From: Corynebacterium incognita
GTDB taxonomy: Bacteria; Actinomycetota; Actinomycetes; Mycobacteriales; Mycobacteriaceae
DNA length: 64,000 nucleotides
Assembly (NCBI RefSeq): GCF_014217255.1
Contig: NZ_CP059404.1
Span: 992,001-1,056,000 of the forward strand
Direction of reading: 5' to 3'
This document shows, one piece after another, positions 17,296 to 24,133 of the stretch. A model generated the notes under the pieces. It had not been told where the DNA came from. It did not search any database and saw only the letters and a program-made list of their open reading frames with translations. A program made the position numbers and the translations under genes. Each line of letters starts with the position of its first letter. The stretch's first letter is position 1.

Positions 17296-17583
17296 CTAGT
17301 GTGCGTCAGCGTTGAAGTTGTTGAGCGCCCCGTCTCGTAGCTGGTTGTTTTCGTCGTAGAGTTCCGGGTGCACAACCCCTAGTGGCATTCCGCAGGCTGT
17401 GGTTTCATCGTCTGGCAGGCCGTCCCATTCTGCGTCGATAGCGGCCCATCGGGCTTCGTATTCTGCTGCCATCTGTTCACGTGATTTCTTCATACCGTGG
17501 ATAGTAAACGCAGGGGTGGACATTAACCCGGAAACAAAGGTTATGGTGCACGTTTCCCCCACGGCCATGCCCATGGTTTCCAC
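17296..17583 (-). CDS. Hypothetical phage protein
   Basis: 95 residues ending 5 bp before the ParB-like gene. No family is recognised. A MKKSREQMAAEYEARWAAID helix sits in the middle and the C-terminus is Asn-rich. The start could be the GTG at 17583 or an ATG three codons later. Coding is supported by operon spacing and by lack of a competing frame. Confidence 0.6.
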   Translation of the reverse strand: METMGMAVGETCTITFVSGLMSTPAFTIHGMKKSREQMAAEYEARWAAIDAEWDGLPDDETTACGMPLGVVHPELYDENNQLRDGALNNFNADAH

Positions 17584-17682
17584 GCGCTGAACGCCGGAGA
17601 GTGTATGAACTGCATCCGGAATGGCTCGCAGGGGAGGTAGCGATCCTCACTTCCAACATTGGTGGCCCTGGTCATCGCCCTG

Positions 17683-17755
17683 TGCCCCTTACTGGAATTG
17701 AACCAGTGACCCACCGGTTAAAAGCCGGTTGCTCTACCAATTGAGCTAAAGAGGC
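17683..17755 (-). tRNA. tRNA-Lys (anticodon UUU), phage-encoded
   Basis: A 73-nt cloverleaf read on the minus strand: acceptor GCCTCTT pairs with AAGGGGC, the D arm has TTAGCTCAATTGGTAGAGCA, the anticodon loop is CTTTTAA and the T loop is GGTTCAATTCC. The CCA end is not encoded. It lies between early and late genes, with tRNA-Gln upstream. Confidence 0.93.
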
Positions 17756-17944
17756 ATAAGACCTGGGAGGGTGTAAGAATCAGGCGGTCATAGGGTATAT
17801 GATTGCCAACTCCCAGGTAGACCACTCAAAGGTGGTCGTTTGTTACCCACATCTGGTGGGTGGCTTGGGGGATGCAGCGTACCGAGCTTTCAGTGACCAT
17901 GGTGGCTTGCTTGACCCATTGATGCGTGGGCTTAACATCCCTGG
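17756..17944 (-). other. Spacer between the two phage tRNAs with hairpins
   Basis: No convincing gene is present. Two perfect hairpins lie here, GACCAC-loop-GTGGTC (17821-17838) and ACCCAC-loop-GTGGGT (17844-17860). A wider inverted repeat, ACCTGGGAG (17761-17769) and CTCCCAGGT (17810-17818), encloses the next stretch. They may guide processing of a two-tRNA transcript. A 24-codon open frame is present but has no support. Confidence 0.4.
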
Positions 17945-18015
17945 CTCCCCACACTGGATTCGAACCAATGCTACGACGGCCAAAACGTCGCGTGCTGCCA
18001 TTACACTAGAGGGGA
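17945..18015 (-). tRNA. tRNA-Gln (anticodon UUG), phage-encoded
   Basis: A 71-nt cloverleaf on the minus strand. Acceptor TCCCCTC faces GTGGGGA with one T-T mismatch, the D arm is TAGTGTAATGGCAGCA, the anticodon loop TTTTGGC has anticodon TTG, and the T arm has GGTTCGAATCC. The discriminator base is G, as usual for tRNA-Gln. The nearest upstream promoter is the repeated phage promoter at 18139-18167. Confidence 0.9.
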
Positions 18016-18138
18016 TGAACCCTGCTTTGCCGTGTGCCATGGATTAGGAAAGCAGGTTTAGGGTTCCGTCTTTGCTTCCAGGTGACGGGCCTGGGTTGTG
18101 GTTCACGGGTTGGGGTTTCGCGTTCCACAATGTAACAA

Positions 18139-18167
18139 ATGTTACCTTACAGTGTTGGGTTAGGCAA
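18139..18167 (-). promoter_or_regulatory. Repeated phage promoter-operator copy 1 (tRNA/late side)
   Basis: -35 TTGCCT, a 17-bp spacer and -10 TAACAT, followed directly by TTGTTAC so that TAACATTTGTTA forms a palindrome over the -10 box. It points toward the two tRNA genes and the late region and starts inside the end of the gene at 18160. It matches five other copies in the prophage. Confidence 0.75.
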
Positions 18168-18351
18168 CTTGGTTGAAGATGTTTTGATACCACTTGTTGA
18201 GCTTTTCAGCATGCACCCAAGCCGTATCCACGTCACCGAAGTTGCCACGCACACGCGGATCATTCGCATGCATAGGGTACGAATCCACCGGGGCCACGAG
18301 AAAGCGCCCGTCGTAGATTTCAAACACCTCATACTCAGGCATTTTGCCCAT
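18160..18351 (-). CDS. Small hypothetical phage protein
   Basis: 63 residues (begins MGKMPEYEVFEIYDGRF). It overlaps the upstream small gene by 17 bp. The pattern of short beta strands and WVHAEKLNKWYQNIF at the C-terminus has no family I recognise. Its last codons overlap the repeated promoter copy 1. An alternative start is the ATG at 18342. Confidence 0.65.
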   Translation of the reverse strand: MGKMPEYEVFEIYDGRFLVAPVDSYPMHANDPRVRGNFGDVDTAWVHAEKLNKWYQNIFNQVA

Positions 18352-18526
18352 TAGTTTTCCTCCATACCCGGTAAGACATTGATGTTGTGTGCCACTTACC
18401 GCAAGTGCACCTGTAGATACGGATGGGGAGTTTCTTTCCCCGCCCGTGCCTTATCTCGTTGGATAGTGCCCGGTTGGCGATGGTTTTGTTCCTGTAGCCG
18501 CGTTTGTGCGGCGTTGGACATGACAT
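18335..18526 (-). CDS. Small zinc-ribbon-like phage protein
   Basis: 63 residues, very basic. The pattern IYRCTCGKWHTTS recalls short actinophage proteins with a C-x-C-G-x-W-H box, possibly half of a metal site or a nucleic acid binder. It overlaps the next gene by 17 bp and is 7 bp from the preceding one. Confidence 0.7.
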   Translation of the reverse strand: MSCPTPHKRGYRNKTIANRALSNEIRHGRGKKLPIRIYRCTCGKWHTTSMSYRVWRKTNGQNA

Positions 18527-18533
18527 GCTGAGG

Positions 18534-18686
18534 TTAGTACCTCCAGGTCATTACCCACTTGCGCTGCTTGGGGTATTCAGGTTCCGGCGCGGTCTCATGT
18601 AGGTTTTTCTCAATATTCTCAAGTGCCCGCTTATCCGCCGCGATCTGGGATGGGTGGTTGCGCTTGCAGCGCTCAAAAGGTGTCAT
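18534..18686 (-). CDS. Small hypothetical phage protein (50 aa)
   Basis: 50 codons from the ATG at 18686, preceded by GGAGG with good spacing. The protein is basic and helical (ending RKWVMTWRY). It is separated by 7 bp from the following gene and overlaps a tiny upstream frame. Support comes from the ribosome binding site and packing; the function is unknown. Confidence 0.6.
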   Translation of the reverse strand: MTPFERCKRNHPSQIAADKRALENIEKNLHETAPEPEYPKQRKWVMTWRY

Positions 18687-18768
18687 TAGTTATCCTCCAT
18701 GGTGTCTTGTAGGCAGTGATGGGTTCGCCGCCAGGGTCGATGTCACGTCGGCCTTTAATCCGCCGCAT
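18673..18768 (-). CDS. Possible 31-residue coupled ORF
   Basis: An ATG at 18768 overlaps the end of the DUF3310 gene (ATTAAATGCGG). The frame encodes 31 residues (MRRIKGRRDIDPGGEPITAY and on), ends inside the start of the 50-residue gene and contains that gene's GGAGG site. It may be a coupling peptide or a minor protein. Support is only positional. Confidence 0.35.
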   Translation of the reverse strand: MRRIKGRRDIDPGGEPITAYKTPWRITNDTF

Positions 18769-19033
18769 TTAACTCCCCCGTCGTTGTGAGGCGGTTGATT
18801 TCCCGCTCGATGTACCAGCGCGCCTTACGTAAATCTTCGAGTTCCTTAGCTGGGTCTTTTTGCCCGGCGCGGGCGATGTACTTAACCGCATTGCCCCTAC
18901 AGAAGTTCAGATTCTCGGTGATGTCGATGACTTCAGCACCGTTTGAGAATCCCGTGTAGTGGGAGGGGTTATTAACCGGGTCTGGTTTCACGGATACTTC
19001 CAACACCCAATCATCATCATGTGCAGTGCCCAT
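18755..19033 (-). CDS. DUF3310 (SaV-like) nucleotide-kinase-associated protein
   Basis: 92 residues. PVNNPSHYTGFSNGAEVIDI, then GNAVKYIARAGQKD and LEDLRKARWYIEREI, match the DUF3310 family closely. These are common in phages near nucleotide metabolism genes, and their exact activity is not settled. It directly abuts the dUTPase gene (0-bp gap). Confidence 0.85.
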   Translation of the reverse strand: MGTAHDDDWVLEVSVKPDPVNNPSHYTGFSNGAEVIDITENLNFCRGNAVKYIARAGQKDPAKELEDLRKARWYIEREINRLTTTGELNAAD

Positions 19034-19576
19034 TTACTTCACCCCCGTGGAGCCATGGCCTTTGTCGCCACGCTCAGTGCTCAACAGGCGTTCCACCGTC
19101 CGCACCGGGCGCATATCCACCGGCACAATAACTAACTGTGCGATACGTTCCCCCGCCCTCAACATCACGGCACGCTCACCAAGATTCACCAAATTCACCT
19201 TGACTTCGCCCGTGTAGCCCGCATCCACAACACCAGGGGCGTTAACGATGGAGATACCGTGCTTCATGGCCAACCCACTGCGCGGGCACACCAAACCAAC
19301 ATGCCCATGAGGGATACGCATCCGTACACCCGTGGGCATCAAAAACCGCTGGCCGGGACGCAAAAACACCTCACAATCGGCACGCAAGTCCAAACCTGCA
19401 TCATCTTCATGTGCACGCGCAGGCATACGGGATGATTCACACACCACAGGCAAATGGCCCGATTGGTTAGAACAGTACGATTTGTTGTGATTCCTGGCCA
19501 CCAATGCCACCAGTAGTAGCGCGAGTAGGACGATCAGGATGGTTGAGCCTACCCCGGCGATGATGAGTGTGGTCAT
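19034..19576 (-). CDS. dut: dUTPase with an N-terminal membrane segment
   Basis: 180 residues from the ATG at 19576, which has a GAAAGAG site. Residues about 5-27 are a strong hydrophobic helix (TLIIAGVGSTILIVLLALLL). The rest is a trimeric dUTPase with all five motifs: AGLDLRA, PRSGLAMKHG, VVDAGYTGEV, AGERIAQLVI and a C-terminal GHGSTG. It hydrolyses dUTP to dUMP, lowering uracil in phage DNA. A membrane anchor on dUTPase is unusual. The 5' part overlaps the WhiB-like gene by 110 bp, which leaves the fusion or the overlap open to question. Confidence 0.87.
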   Translation of the reverse strand: MTTLIIAGVGSTILIVLLALLLVALVARNHNKSYCSNQSGHLPVVCESSRMPARAHEDDAGLDLRADCEVFLRPGQRFLMPTGVRMRIPHGHVGLVCPRSGLAMKHGISIVNAPGVVDAGYTGEVKVNLVNLGERAVMLRAGERIAQLVIVPVDMRPVRTVERLLSTERGDKGHGSTGVK

Positions 19577-20048
19577 GTTTCTCTTTCCAATTAAATAGGG
19601 TTGAATGTTTCGGTTGGTTCGACTTCCAGGTTTTTGCCCGGCGTCGTTTCGCATCGCAGATTCGGCAATAGCCATGGGCCGCGTGCGTGATGATGGATTC
19701 GTCTAGCGGTATCCCCTTGATGCGTGCCACCATGCTGCGCCCGCACCCTTTGCACACTTCCGGTGGTTTGTATCTGGGTGACACCAAAAGGTTGGGGGCT
19801 TTGACCCCGGCGATGGCTGCGAGTTCGTTGGCTGTTCGTTGGTCTCCGTCGCAGATGACGCCGGCTTGGATGACCCCGGATGCTGGTGCGCGGTGCGCTT
19901 GGTCGATGGTGTCCCCCGCGTTTAAGGCGTCGAGTGCGCATTGTTTACGCAGGGGGCAATGGGTGCACATTTCTTGCGCTTCGATGGTGTCTGGGTGGAA
20001 TGGTTGTGGGTTGATGAATGTGGGTTGTTGGTGGCATGGCGGCCGCAT
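19467..20048 (-). CDS. WhiB-like regulator A
   Basis: 193 residues from the ATG at 20048. The cluster ligands are Cys5 (MRPPCHQQP) and MCTHCPLRKQC, the WhiB CxxCxxxxxC box, then VIQAGV at the usual turn. A second Cys set, VCKGCGRSM and YCRICDAKRRR, forms a likely zinc finger behind it. It probably binds a 4Fe-4S cluster and modulates sigma-factor promoters. The last 37 residues overlap the dUTPase frame and look random, so the functional end may be earlier. TAACCT lies eight bases upstream of the ATG, so the mRNA is probably leaderless. Confidence 0.83.
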   Translation of the reverse strand: MRPPCHQQPTFINPQPFHPDTIEAQEMCTHCPLRKQCALDALNAGDTIDQAHRAPASGVIQAGVICDGDQRTANELAAIAGVKAPNLLVSPRYKPPEVCKGCGRSMVARIKGIPLDESIITHAAHGYCRICDAKRRRAKTWKSNQPKHSTLFNWKEKHDHTHHRRGRLNHPDRPTRATTGGIGGQESQQIVLF

Positions 20049-20056
20049 GTAACATG

Positions 20057-20085
20057 AGGTTACATAACAGTGTTGTGTTACACAA
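20057..20085 (-). promoter_or_regulatory. Repeated phage promoter-operator copy 2 (whiB A)
   Basis: -35 TTGTGT, a 17-bp spacer and -10 TAACCT. The WhiB ATG begins eight bases after the -10, so transcription and translation may start together. CATGTTACATG overlaps the start region as a palindrome. Confidence 0.7.
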
Positions 20086-20440
20086 GTGTAATTACACACC
20101 ACATTTTGCCGGGTTCCCCTGGGATTGACGGGTGAATGATGGGCATACGTTTGTCCATGAATTCCGGTGTGTCATCATCAACGATGCCAGCGTCCACCAG
20201 GCCATCACACAAGGCTTTGAGCGTGGGCACAATGTTGTCTGCGTCGCGTCTGCGCTTGTCACGCGGCCGGTAATGTAATTCCACCCGGATATGCTTCACG
20301 TGGGGTAGGCGCATGAATTTAGCGCGGACACATGCTTCATGTCGCACTTGTTTCACGATCTTTGCCTCTTGCATCCTGCGCAGGCGCTGATTAGCTGTCA
20401 ACGGTGGGGTGGTGAACGATAGTTGCATTTCATGCGACAT
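20078..20440 (-). CDS. rusA: RusA-family Holliday junction resolvase
   Basis: 120 residues from the ATG at 20440 (GGAGG site). The RusA signature RRRDADNIVPTLKALCDGL followed by VDAGIVDDDTPEF carries the acidic catalytic residues. It cleaves branched DNA made during phage recombination, alongside the exonuclease and RecT genes in the same prophage. It overlaps the upstream WhiB gene by 11 bp. Confidence 0.9.
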   Translation of the reverse strand: MSHEMQLSFTTPPLTANQRLRRMQEAKIVKQVRHEACVRAKFMRLPHVKHIRVELHYRPRDKRRRDADNIVPTLKALCDGLVDAGIVDDDTPEFMDKRMPIIHPSIPGEPGKMWCVITLV

Positions 20441-20717
20441 TTGTTGCCTCCATTCCAGCGGCGTACCGCAATAGACTATAGTGCGCGGACTGGAAGTGCC
20501 CGCCGGATATGTAACTGGGTATCCACACTCCGGCGCGCACGACACCTACGTCACCGTTGGCTAGGGCGTCGATGGCACAGTCTTGAAGTACTGGGCACCC
20601 GGCGCAGAGTTTTTCGGCGGTGAGCTGTTTATCTTTGGTGCCGTCGAGGTCGAATTGTTCTGGGTTCATGGTGGCGCATTGCGCGTTACGCCACCACCCT
20701 TTTGTTGGGTTATGCAA
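20430..20717 (-). CDS. WhiB-like regulator B
   Basis: 95 residues if the TTG at 20717 is used; that codon overlaps the stop of the previous gene, while the frame upstream is junk within that gene. The four cluster cysteines are at NAQCATMNP and LCAGCPVLQDC, and the AGVWIP turn follows. It overlaps rusA by 11 bp. Two WhiB-like genes flank rusA in one operon, which suggests joint control of host or phage promoters. Confidence 0.82.
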   Translation of the reverse strand: MHNPTKGWWRNAQCATMNPEQFDLDGTKDKQLTAEKLCAGCPVLQDCAIDALANGDVGVVRAGVWIPSYISGGHFQSAHYSLLRYAAGMEATNVA

Positions 20718-20997
20718 CGTAGTTGATTGCCTTGCGTGCGGCGGTGGTAGCGATTCCGGGGAGTGCCCGGATGGAAATGATGGGAATGTCAGCCTTGACG
20801 AATTTGAGGTCAATGGTGATGGTTTTGTCATCGTTGTTGGCGACGGCTGAGAAGCGGATGTCGTCGCGGGTTTCGACTACGACGGCTCCTTGGAAGCTGT
20901 CGAAGTATTCGATCTTATTGGTGATGTTGAAGTGGTCGATGAATGGTTGGAGGCGGTCGGCGGCGTCTGTTTTCCAGTTGGTTGAGGTGACAGTCAT
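20710..20997 (-). CDS. Hypothetical early phage protein
   Basis: 95 residues, first gene of the operon driven by promoter copy 3. It starts MTVTSTNWKTDAADRLQPFI and has alternating strands. No family is recognised. The leader carries hairpin A (CUGCCA loop), a CCCCAACC tract and AAAGGAG before the ATG. Confidence 0.78.
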   Translation of the reverse strand: MTVTSTNWKTDAADRLQPFIDHFNITNKIEYFDSFQGAVVVETRDDIRFSAVANNDDKTITIDLKFVKADIPIISIRALPGIATTAARKAINYVA

Positions 20998-21021
20998 GGT
21001 GTTGCTCCTTTCGGTTGGGGT

Positions 21022-21037
21022 GTTCGTGGCAGCGAAC
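21022..21037 (-). promoter_or_regulatory. CUGCCA-loop leader hairpin A
   Basis: RNA stem GUUCG/CGAAC closing loop CUGCCA, 25 bp upstream of the start codon at 20997 and followed by ACACCCCAACC and the ribosome binding site. One of five hairpins with the same loop and different stems. Confidence 0.7.
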
Positions 21038-21049
21038 CTTACCTAACAA

Positions 21050-21078
21050 ATGTTACATGATGATGTTGTGTTGCGCAA
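21050..21078 (-). promoter_or_regulatory. Repeated phage promoter-operator copy 3
   Basis: -35 TTGCGC, a 17-bp spacer and -10 TAACAT within the palindrome TAACATTTGTTA. It drives the operon of the 95-residue protein, WhiB B and RusA. Confidence 0.78.
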
Positions 21079-21128
21079 CTTGTAATTCAAATTGGAAAAC
21101 CCCAGGCCAAACTGGCAAAATTAGTCAC

Positions 21129-21935
21129 ATGACAAAATACGACCCTTACAACGCCCACGGCCTGAACATGACCCAACTAGCCAAACAAGCCGGCATCCGC
21201 CCCAACTGGCCAACACCCAAACAACTAGGCATCGCCCAAATAGGCTTTAAGCAAACACAAGCTTTGAACGAGGCATTAGCAGGCCCCGGCTCCCAGATGC
21301 GAGAAACGATAACGGGGCTGACAACCCAGCTCAATGCCATAACCCGGGCGACAGCAATCAACCCCGGTTTCATGGAAGCAATCACACAGGCCAACCAACT
21401 AGCCGCACGCATAGCACGCCCACAACTCAAAATTCAAGAATCACTCAACCGCAGCCTGCGACCCCTTGCCGCTATAAGCGCCATCGACGTCAAAACCCCC
21501 TACAACTTCGCCACAATCGAAGCCATTAAGGGTTCCATGCGCGGCTACAACGAACTGTCCAAGACGATGGCATCCATCATGGACATCTACGGCTCCACCA
21601 AACCAAAATGGGCTGTCGAAGCAGCGCTGCACTCCCCCAAGCTCCGCGAGCAAGCACAGGAAATAGCCGAGAAACAACCCGAGGTAGTCGAAGAACTCAC
21701 CGAGAAGTTCACCGGCGTACCCGTTGCCGAATTGAAACTACTAAAAGCGAGCGAGAAGAATGCTGCAATCGCCGAGTTTTTGGGCTACTTTTCTGGCTTA
21801 ATTTACCGGGCAATGGATGGTATCAGCGCTGAGCGATGGCTATTGGAGTTTACTACCGCTACAATTATCTTCCTCGTGGTCATCAACTCTCAGGCGTGCG
21901 CCGTCGAAGAGCGTCTTAATGACGATGCAGCGTAG
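21129..21935 (+). CDS. Plus-strand cargo protein with C-terminal membrane segment
   Basis: 268 residues from the ATG at 21129. The N-terminal half is Gln/Ala/Asn-rich and helical (QANQLAARIARPQLKIQESL). The middle is charged (EKQPEVVEELTEKF). Near the C-terminus is one hydrophobic segment (FTTATIIFLVVINSQA) followed by a short charged tail. It is opposite in direction to all neighbours and ends at a strong bidirectional hairpin. A CAAAAT box about seven bases before the ATG suggests leaderless transcription. No family is recognised. A lysogenic-conversion or anti-phage role is plausible from context but unproven. Confidence 0.78.
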   Translation: MTKYDPYNAHGLNMTQLAKQAGIRPNWPTPKQLGIAQIGFKQTQALNEALAGPGSQMRETITGLTTQLNAITRATAINPGFMEAITQANQLAARIARPQLKIQESLNRSLRPLAAISAIDVKTPYNFATIEAIKGSMRGYNELSKTMASIMDIYGSTKPKWAVEAALHSPKLREQAQEIAEKQPEVVEELTEKFTGVPVAELKLLKASEKNAAIAEFLGYFSGLIYRAMDGISAERWLLEFTTATIIFLVVINSQACAVEERLNDDAA

Positions 21936-21942
21936 ATAGGTA

Positions 21943-21982
21943 TTGCCCCGTGGTGGAGCTTGGCTCAACACTCACGGGGCAA
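21943..21982. terminator. Bidirectional terminator hairpin
   Basis: A 10-bp perfect inverted repeat, TTGCCCCGTG and CACGGGGCAA, with a 20-base loop, just after the stop codon of the plus-strand cargo gene and facing the end of the minus-strand operon on the other side. Confidence 0.7.
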
Positions 21983-22062
21983 CCTCGGGGATTCTGCACC
22001 ACACGACGGGGGATCATGGTGCCACCATCATACTAATGCAGGCCTACCAACACCGCACCTTG

Positions 22063-22269
22063 CTACTTAGGCTCTTCCGCGAGAAACACCAGTTCAGTAG
22101 CAATCTTCACGGATTCAGGGTCACTACCTCCATTAAGGTAATGCAAGCAGGCAACAAGTTCACGCCGGGTCAATCCCCGTGCAATCTCATAGCTCTCAAA
22201 AGGCGTACCAGACCCATCCGTCCAGATGTAATAGGCTCCCGATGTGCTCTTTTCTACTAAGAAATTCAT
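22063..22269 (-). CDS. Hypothetical phage protein
   Basis: 68 residues from the ATG at 22269 (GGGGATG site). It reads MNFLVEKSTSGAYYIWTDGS and ends VFLAEEPK. The pattern of an exposed Trp/Tyr strand followed by YEIARGLTRRELVACLHYL suggests a small sheet-helix fold. No family is recognised. It is the last gene of its operon. Confidence 0.65.
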   Translation of the reverse strand: MNFLVEKSTSGAYYIWTDGSGTPFESYEIARGLTRRELVACLHYLNGGSDPESVKIATELVFLAEEPK

Positions 22270-22371
22270 TTCATCCCCTTTACAGTGGCTACTTGATTTG
22301 AATGATGGCATTGTTTGACAACACCTCTACCGAGTCTAGCGTGACCATCGCATTCCATGAGAGAAAACCAT

Positions 22372-23133
22372 TTACTGCGCAGCTTCGAACAGTGGCAGTG
22401 GCTGCGTTACCGCAAACTGCACCTGGTCATGGAACGACTGGCAATACTCTTTCTTGATTTCGAATCCGTACCCGCGTCGGTTCAGGTTCTCGGCCGCAAT
22501 GAGTGACGAACCGCTTCCCGCGCATGGGTCGATCACTACGTCGCCGGGGTCGGTGAATAGGTCAACGAATTGTTCAAGCAATGGGACGGGCTTTTGGGTT
22601 GGGTGAACTTTGGGGGTTGTGCGGTCGGCCGGCCAGTCCCAGATGTTCATGACCATGCGGCCGTGGTTGCGGAATTTGGGGAGTTTTTGGCGGTAGAACA
22701 CCAATGCGTATTCGGCGTTGCCAACAATCTTCATGTTTGCTTTGAGTACTTGCGGGCTGGTGCGTTTGCGAAACACTAGGTTGATGTAGCCGTTGAAGCC
22801 GTGGCGTTTGGCCTCTTCGATCAGTGCCCATTGTTGGTCGAACGCGCAGAATACGACCATTGCGGGGGCTTGGCCTTTTTCTTTTGGTTCTTTACGCAGC
22901 ATGCGCGAGGCGAAGTGCATAAATTCGGGGACGCGGAAGTCTTTATCCGTGTCGAAGAACTGTTTACCGGCTAGTTCCGATTCACCTTTTTTGTTGTCCC
23001 CGTCGATGTACCATTTGGGGTTTGAGCCGTAGGCGTTGGCGCCGAGGTTGTAGGGGATATCGGCGAGGATTAGCTGCGCTTTGGGGATACTGTAGCGCTT
23101 GAAGTTTTGAAAATGATCGTTGAATAGCTCCAT
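22372..23133 (-). CDS. DNA N6/N4 methyltransferase (beta class)
   Basis: 253 residues. The catalytic motif is DIPY at residues 25-28, a change from the usual DPPY or NPPY. HPTQKP and VVIDPCAGSGSSLIAAENL (near residue 204) form the SAM-binding motifs X and I, in the beta-class order with the catalytic motif first. It likely methylates phage DNA against host restriction. No restriction partner is seen. The ATG overlaps the stop of the preceding gene (TAATG). Confidence 0.88.
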   Translation of the reverse strand: MELFNDHFQNFKRYSIPKAQLILADIPYNLGANAYGSNPKWYIDGDNKKGESELAGKQFFDTDKDFRVPEFMHFASRMLRKEPKEKGQAPAMVVFCAFDQQWALIEEAKRHGFNGYINLVFRKRTSPQVLKANMKIVGNAEYALVFYRQKLPKFRNHGRMVMNIWDWPADRTTPKVHPTQKPVPLLEQFVDLFTDPGDVVIDPCAGSGSSLIAAENLNRRGYGFEIKKEYCQSFHDQVQFAVTQPLPLFEAAQ

Positions 23134-23321
23134 TAGTTGACTTCCTCCACGGGGCCAACCAGGCGGCGGACGATGCGTTCATTGTTCCTCGGGCCGTGGC
23201 CTGGTTTGTAGGGATTAGGGTCAGGGGTCCACTCTGTGACTCGGTGCCACTGACCATCTTCTTGGCAGCGGGCTTCTACCGCGTATTCGTACTGCATCCC
23301 GGCGATGGTGAATGTCAGCAT
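23133..23321 (-). CDS. Hypothetical phage protein
   Basis: 62 residues from an ATG that overlaps the end of the upstream gene; a GTG at 23357 would extend it. It begins MLTFTIAGMQYEYAVEARCQ and has a Pro/Asn/Arg-rich second half. It overlaps the methyltransferase start. Position of the start is uncertain by one codon-overlap choice. Confidence 0.65.
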   Translation of the reverse strand: MLTFTIAGMQYEYAVEARCQEDGQWHRVTEWTPDPNPYKPGHGPRNNERIVRRLVGPVEEVN

Positions 23322-23689
23322 GGTTCCCATTCCCCTACCCAGCGGCGGTGGGTCCACCCGGTGCTACCGGCGTTGGGGGATAGTTGGGATTCGTTGACAA
23401 AGAAGTTGCTTGTTCCGTCTTCCCACTCCCCCGGCACTGGTGCACCGTTCGGCGTCCATGCGCGGGGCAGGTCGGGGCGTAGAGTCACGTTTTTGAAGCT
23501 GATGTATTCGCTCACTCCGCTGATGGGGTCGAGCAGCTTGACGTGTTGCGCACCCTGGTAGTTGCTGCTTGAGCGCAGGACGAAGAGGCGGTTTCCCGCG
23601 TCAATGCCGGGCTCATGTGGGCCGATGTTGCACCACATGCCGACGCATTCGGAGCGCTGGGCGAGGGGCATGTCTGCGAGGGTTCTCAT
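23315..23689 (-). CDS. Hypothetical phage protein
   Basis: 124 residues from the ATG at 23689, which overlaps the preceding stop (ATGA). The sequence has LFVLRSSSNYQGAQHVKLLD and other strands consistent with a small beta-barrel (SH3-like) fold. The next two upstream genes encode proteins of similar style. Function unknown. Confidence 0.68.
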   Translation of the reverse strand: MRTLADMPLAQRSECVGMWCNIGPHEPGIDAGNRLFVLRSSSNYQGAQHVKLLDPISGVSEYISFKNVTLRPDLPRAWTPNGAPVPGEWEDGTSNFFVNESQLSPNAGSTGWTHRRWVGEWEPC

Positions 23690-23892
23690 GCTTCGCTCAT
23701 TCCTGGGAGTTCGACGGCGTGGATTCGCATCCAGATTCCGGTGCGCCATTCGCCATCCATGAAAATCAAGAGTTCTGCGTTGGCCCCGTCGACGTCGTGC
23801 AAGATTGATGGGAAATCAAAGTGGGTGAAAACCGGCTTACCGATCCACTCTTCACGCTCTGCGGGTGTGAGGGCAGCGAGGGTCTTAGGCAT
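23686..23892 (-). CDS. Hypothetical phage protein
   Basis: 68 residues. LTPAEREEWIGKPVFTHF followed by ELLIFMDGEWRTGIWMRIH suggests a small sheet protein related in style to the 124-residue neighbour. It overlaps neighbours on both sides by 4-8 bp. Confidence 0.68.
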   Translation of the reverse strand: MPKTLAALTPAEREEWIGKPVFTHFDFPSILHDVDGANAELLIFMDGEWRTGIWMRIHAVELPGMSEA

Positions 23893-24133
23893 TTTGTTGC
23901 TCCTTCAGCGTGTCCCAGATGTCTTGCGGGTCGATGATGTTTGCGCCTTTCGGCAGGCCTTCAATTTGCAGGTTGCCGATGATTGTGAGGGTGACTGCGA
24001 CGTGGTCTCCGCATGGTTGGATTCCGGCGTTTTCCAGGCAGATGACGGATTGGCCGTTGATGGTGACGTCATCTTTCTTGAACACGATGTTGGTTTCATT
24101 CATCGTGTGCTGAGCCTTTTCAAACTGGTTCAT
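23885..24133 (-). CDS. Hypothetical phage protein
   Basis: 82 residues, acidic, with IVFKKDDVTINGQSVICLEN and a strand-rich middle, ending DTLKEQQNA. No family is recognised. It overlaps the preceding gene by 4 bp and the following by 8 bp. An internal ATG at residue 11 is a possible alternative start. Confidence 0.65.
   Translation of the reverse strand: MNQFEKAQHTMNETNIVFKKDDVTINGQSVICLENAGIQPCGDHVAVTLTIIGNLQIEGLPKGANIIDPQDIWDTLKEQQNA

Noticed and set aside
17834..17905. 24-codon frame between the two tRNAs
   Set aside because: No ribosome binding site, ends in a hairpin, and the region looks like tRNA-transcript spacer.
17843..18040. 65-residue protein across the tRNA-Gln gene
   Set aside because: It is an overlap of the tRNA sequence; no ribosome binding site or family support.
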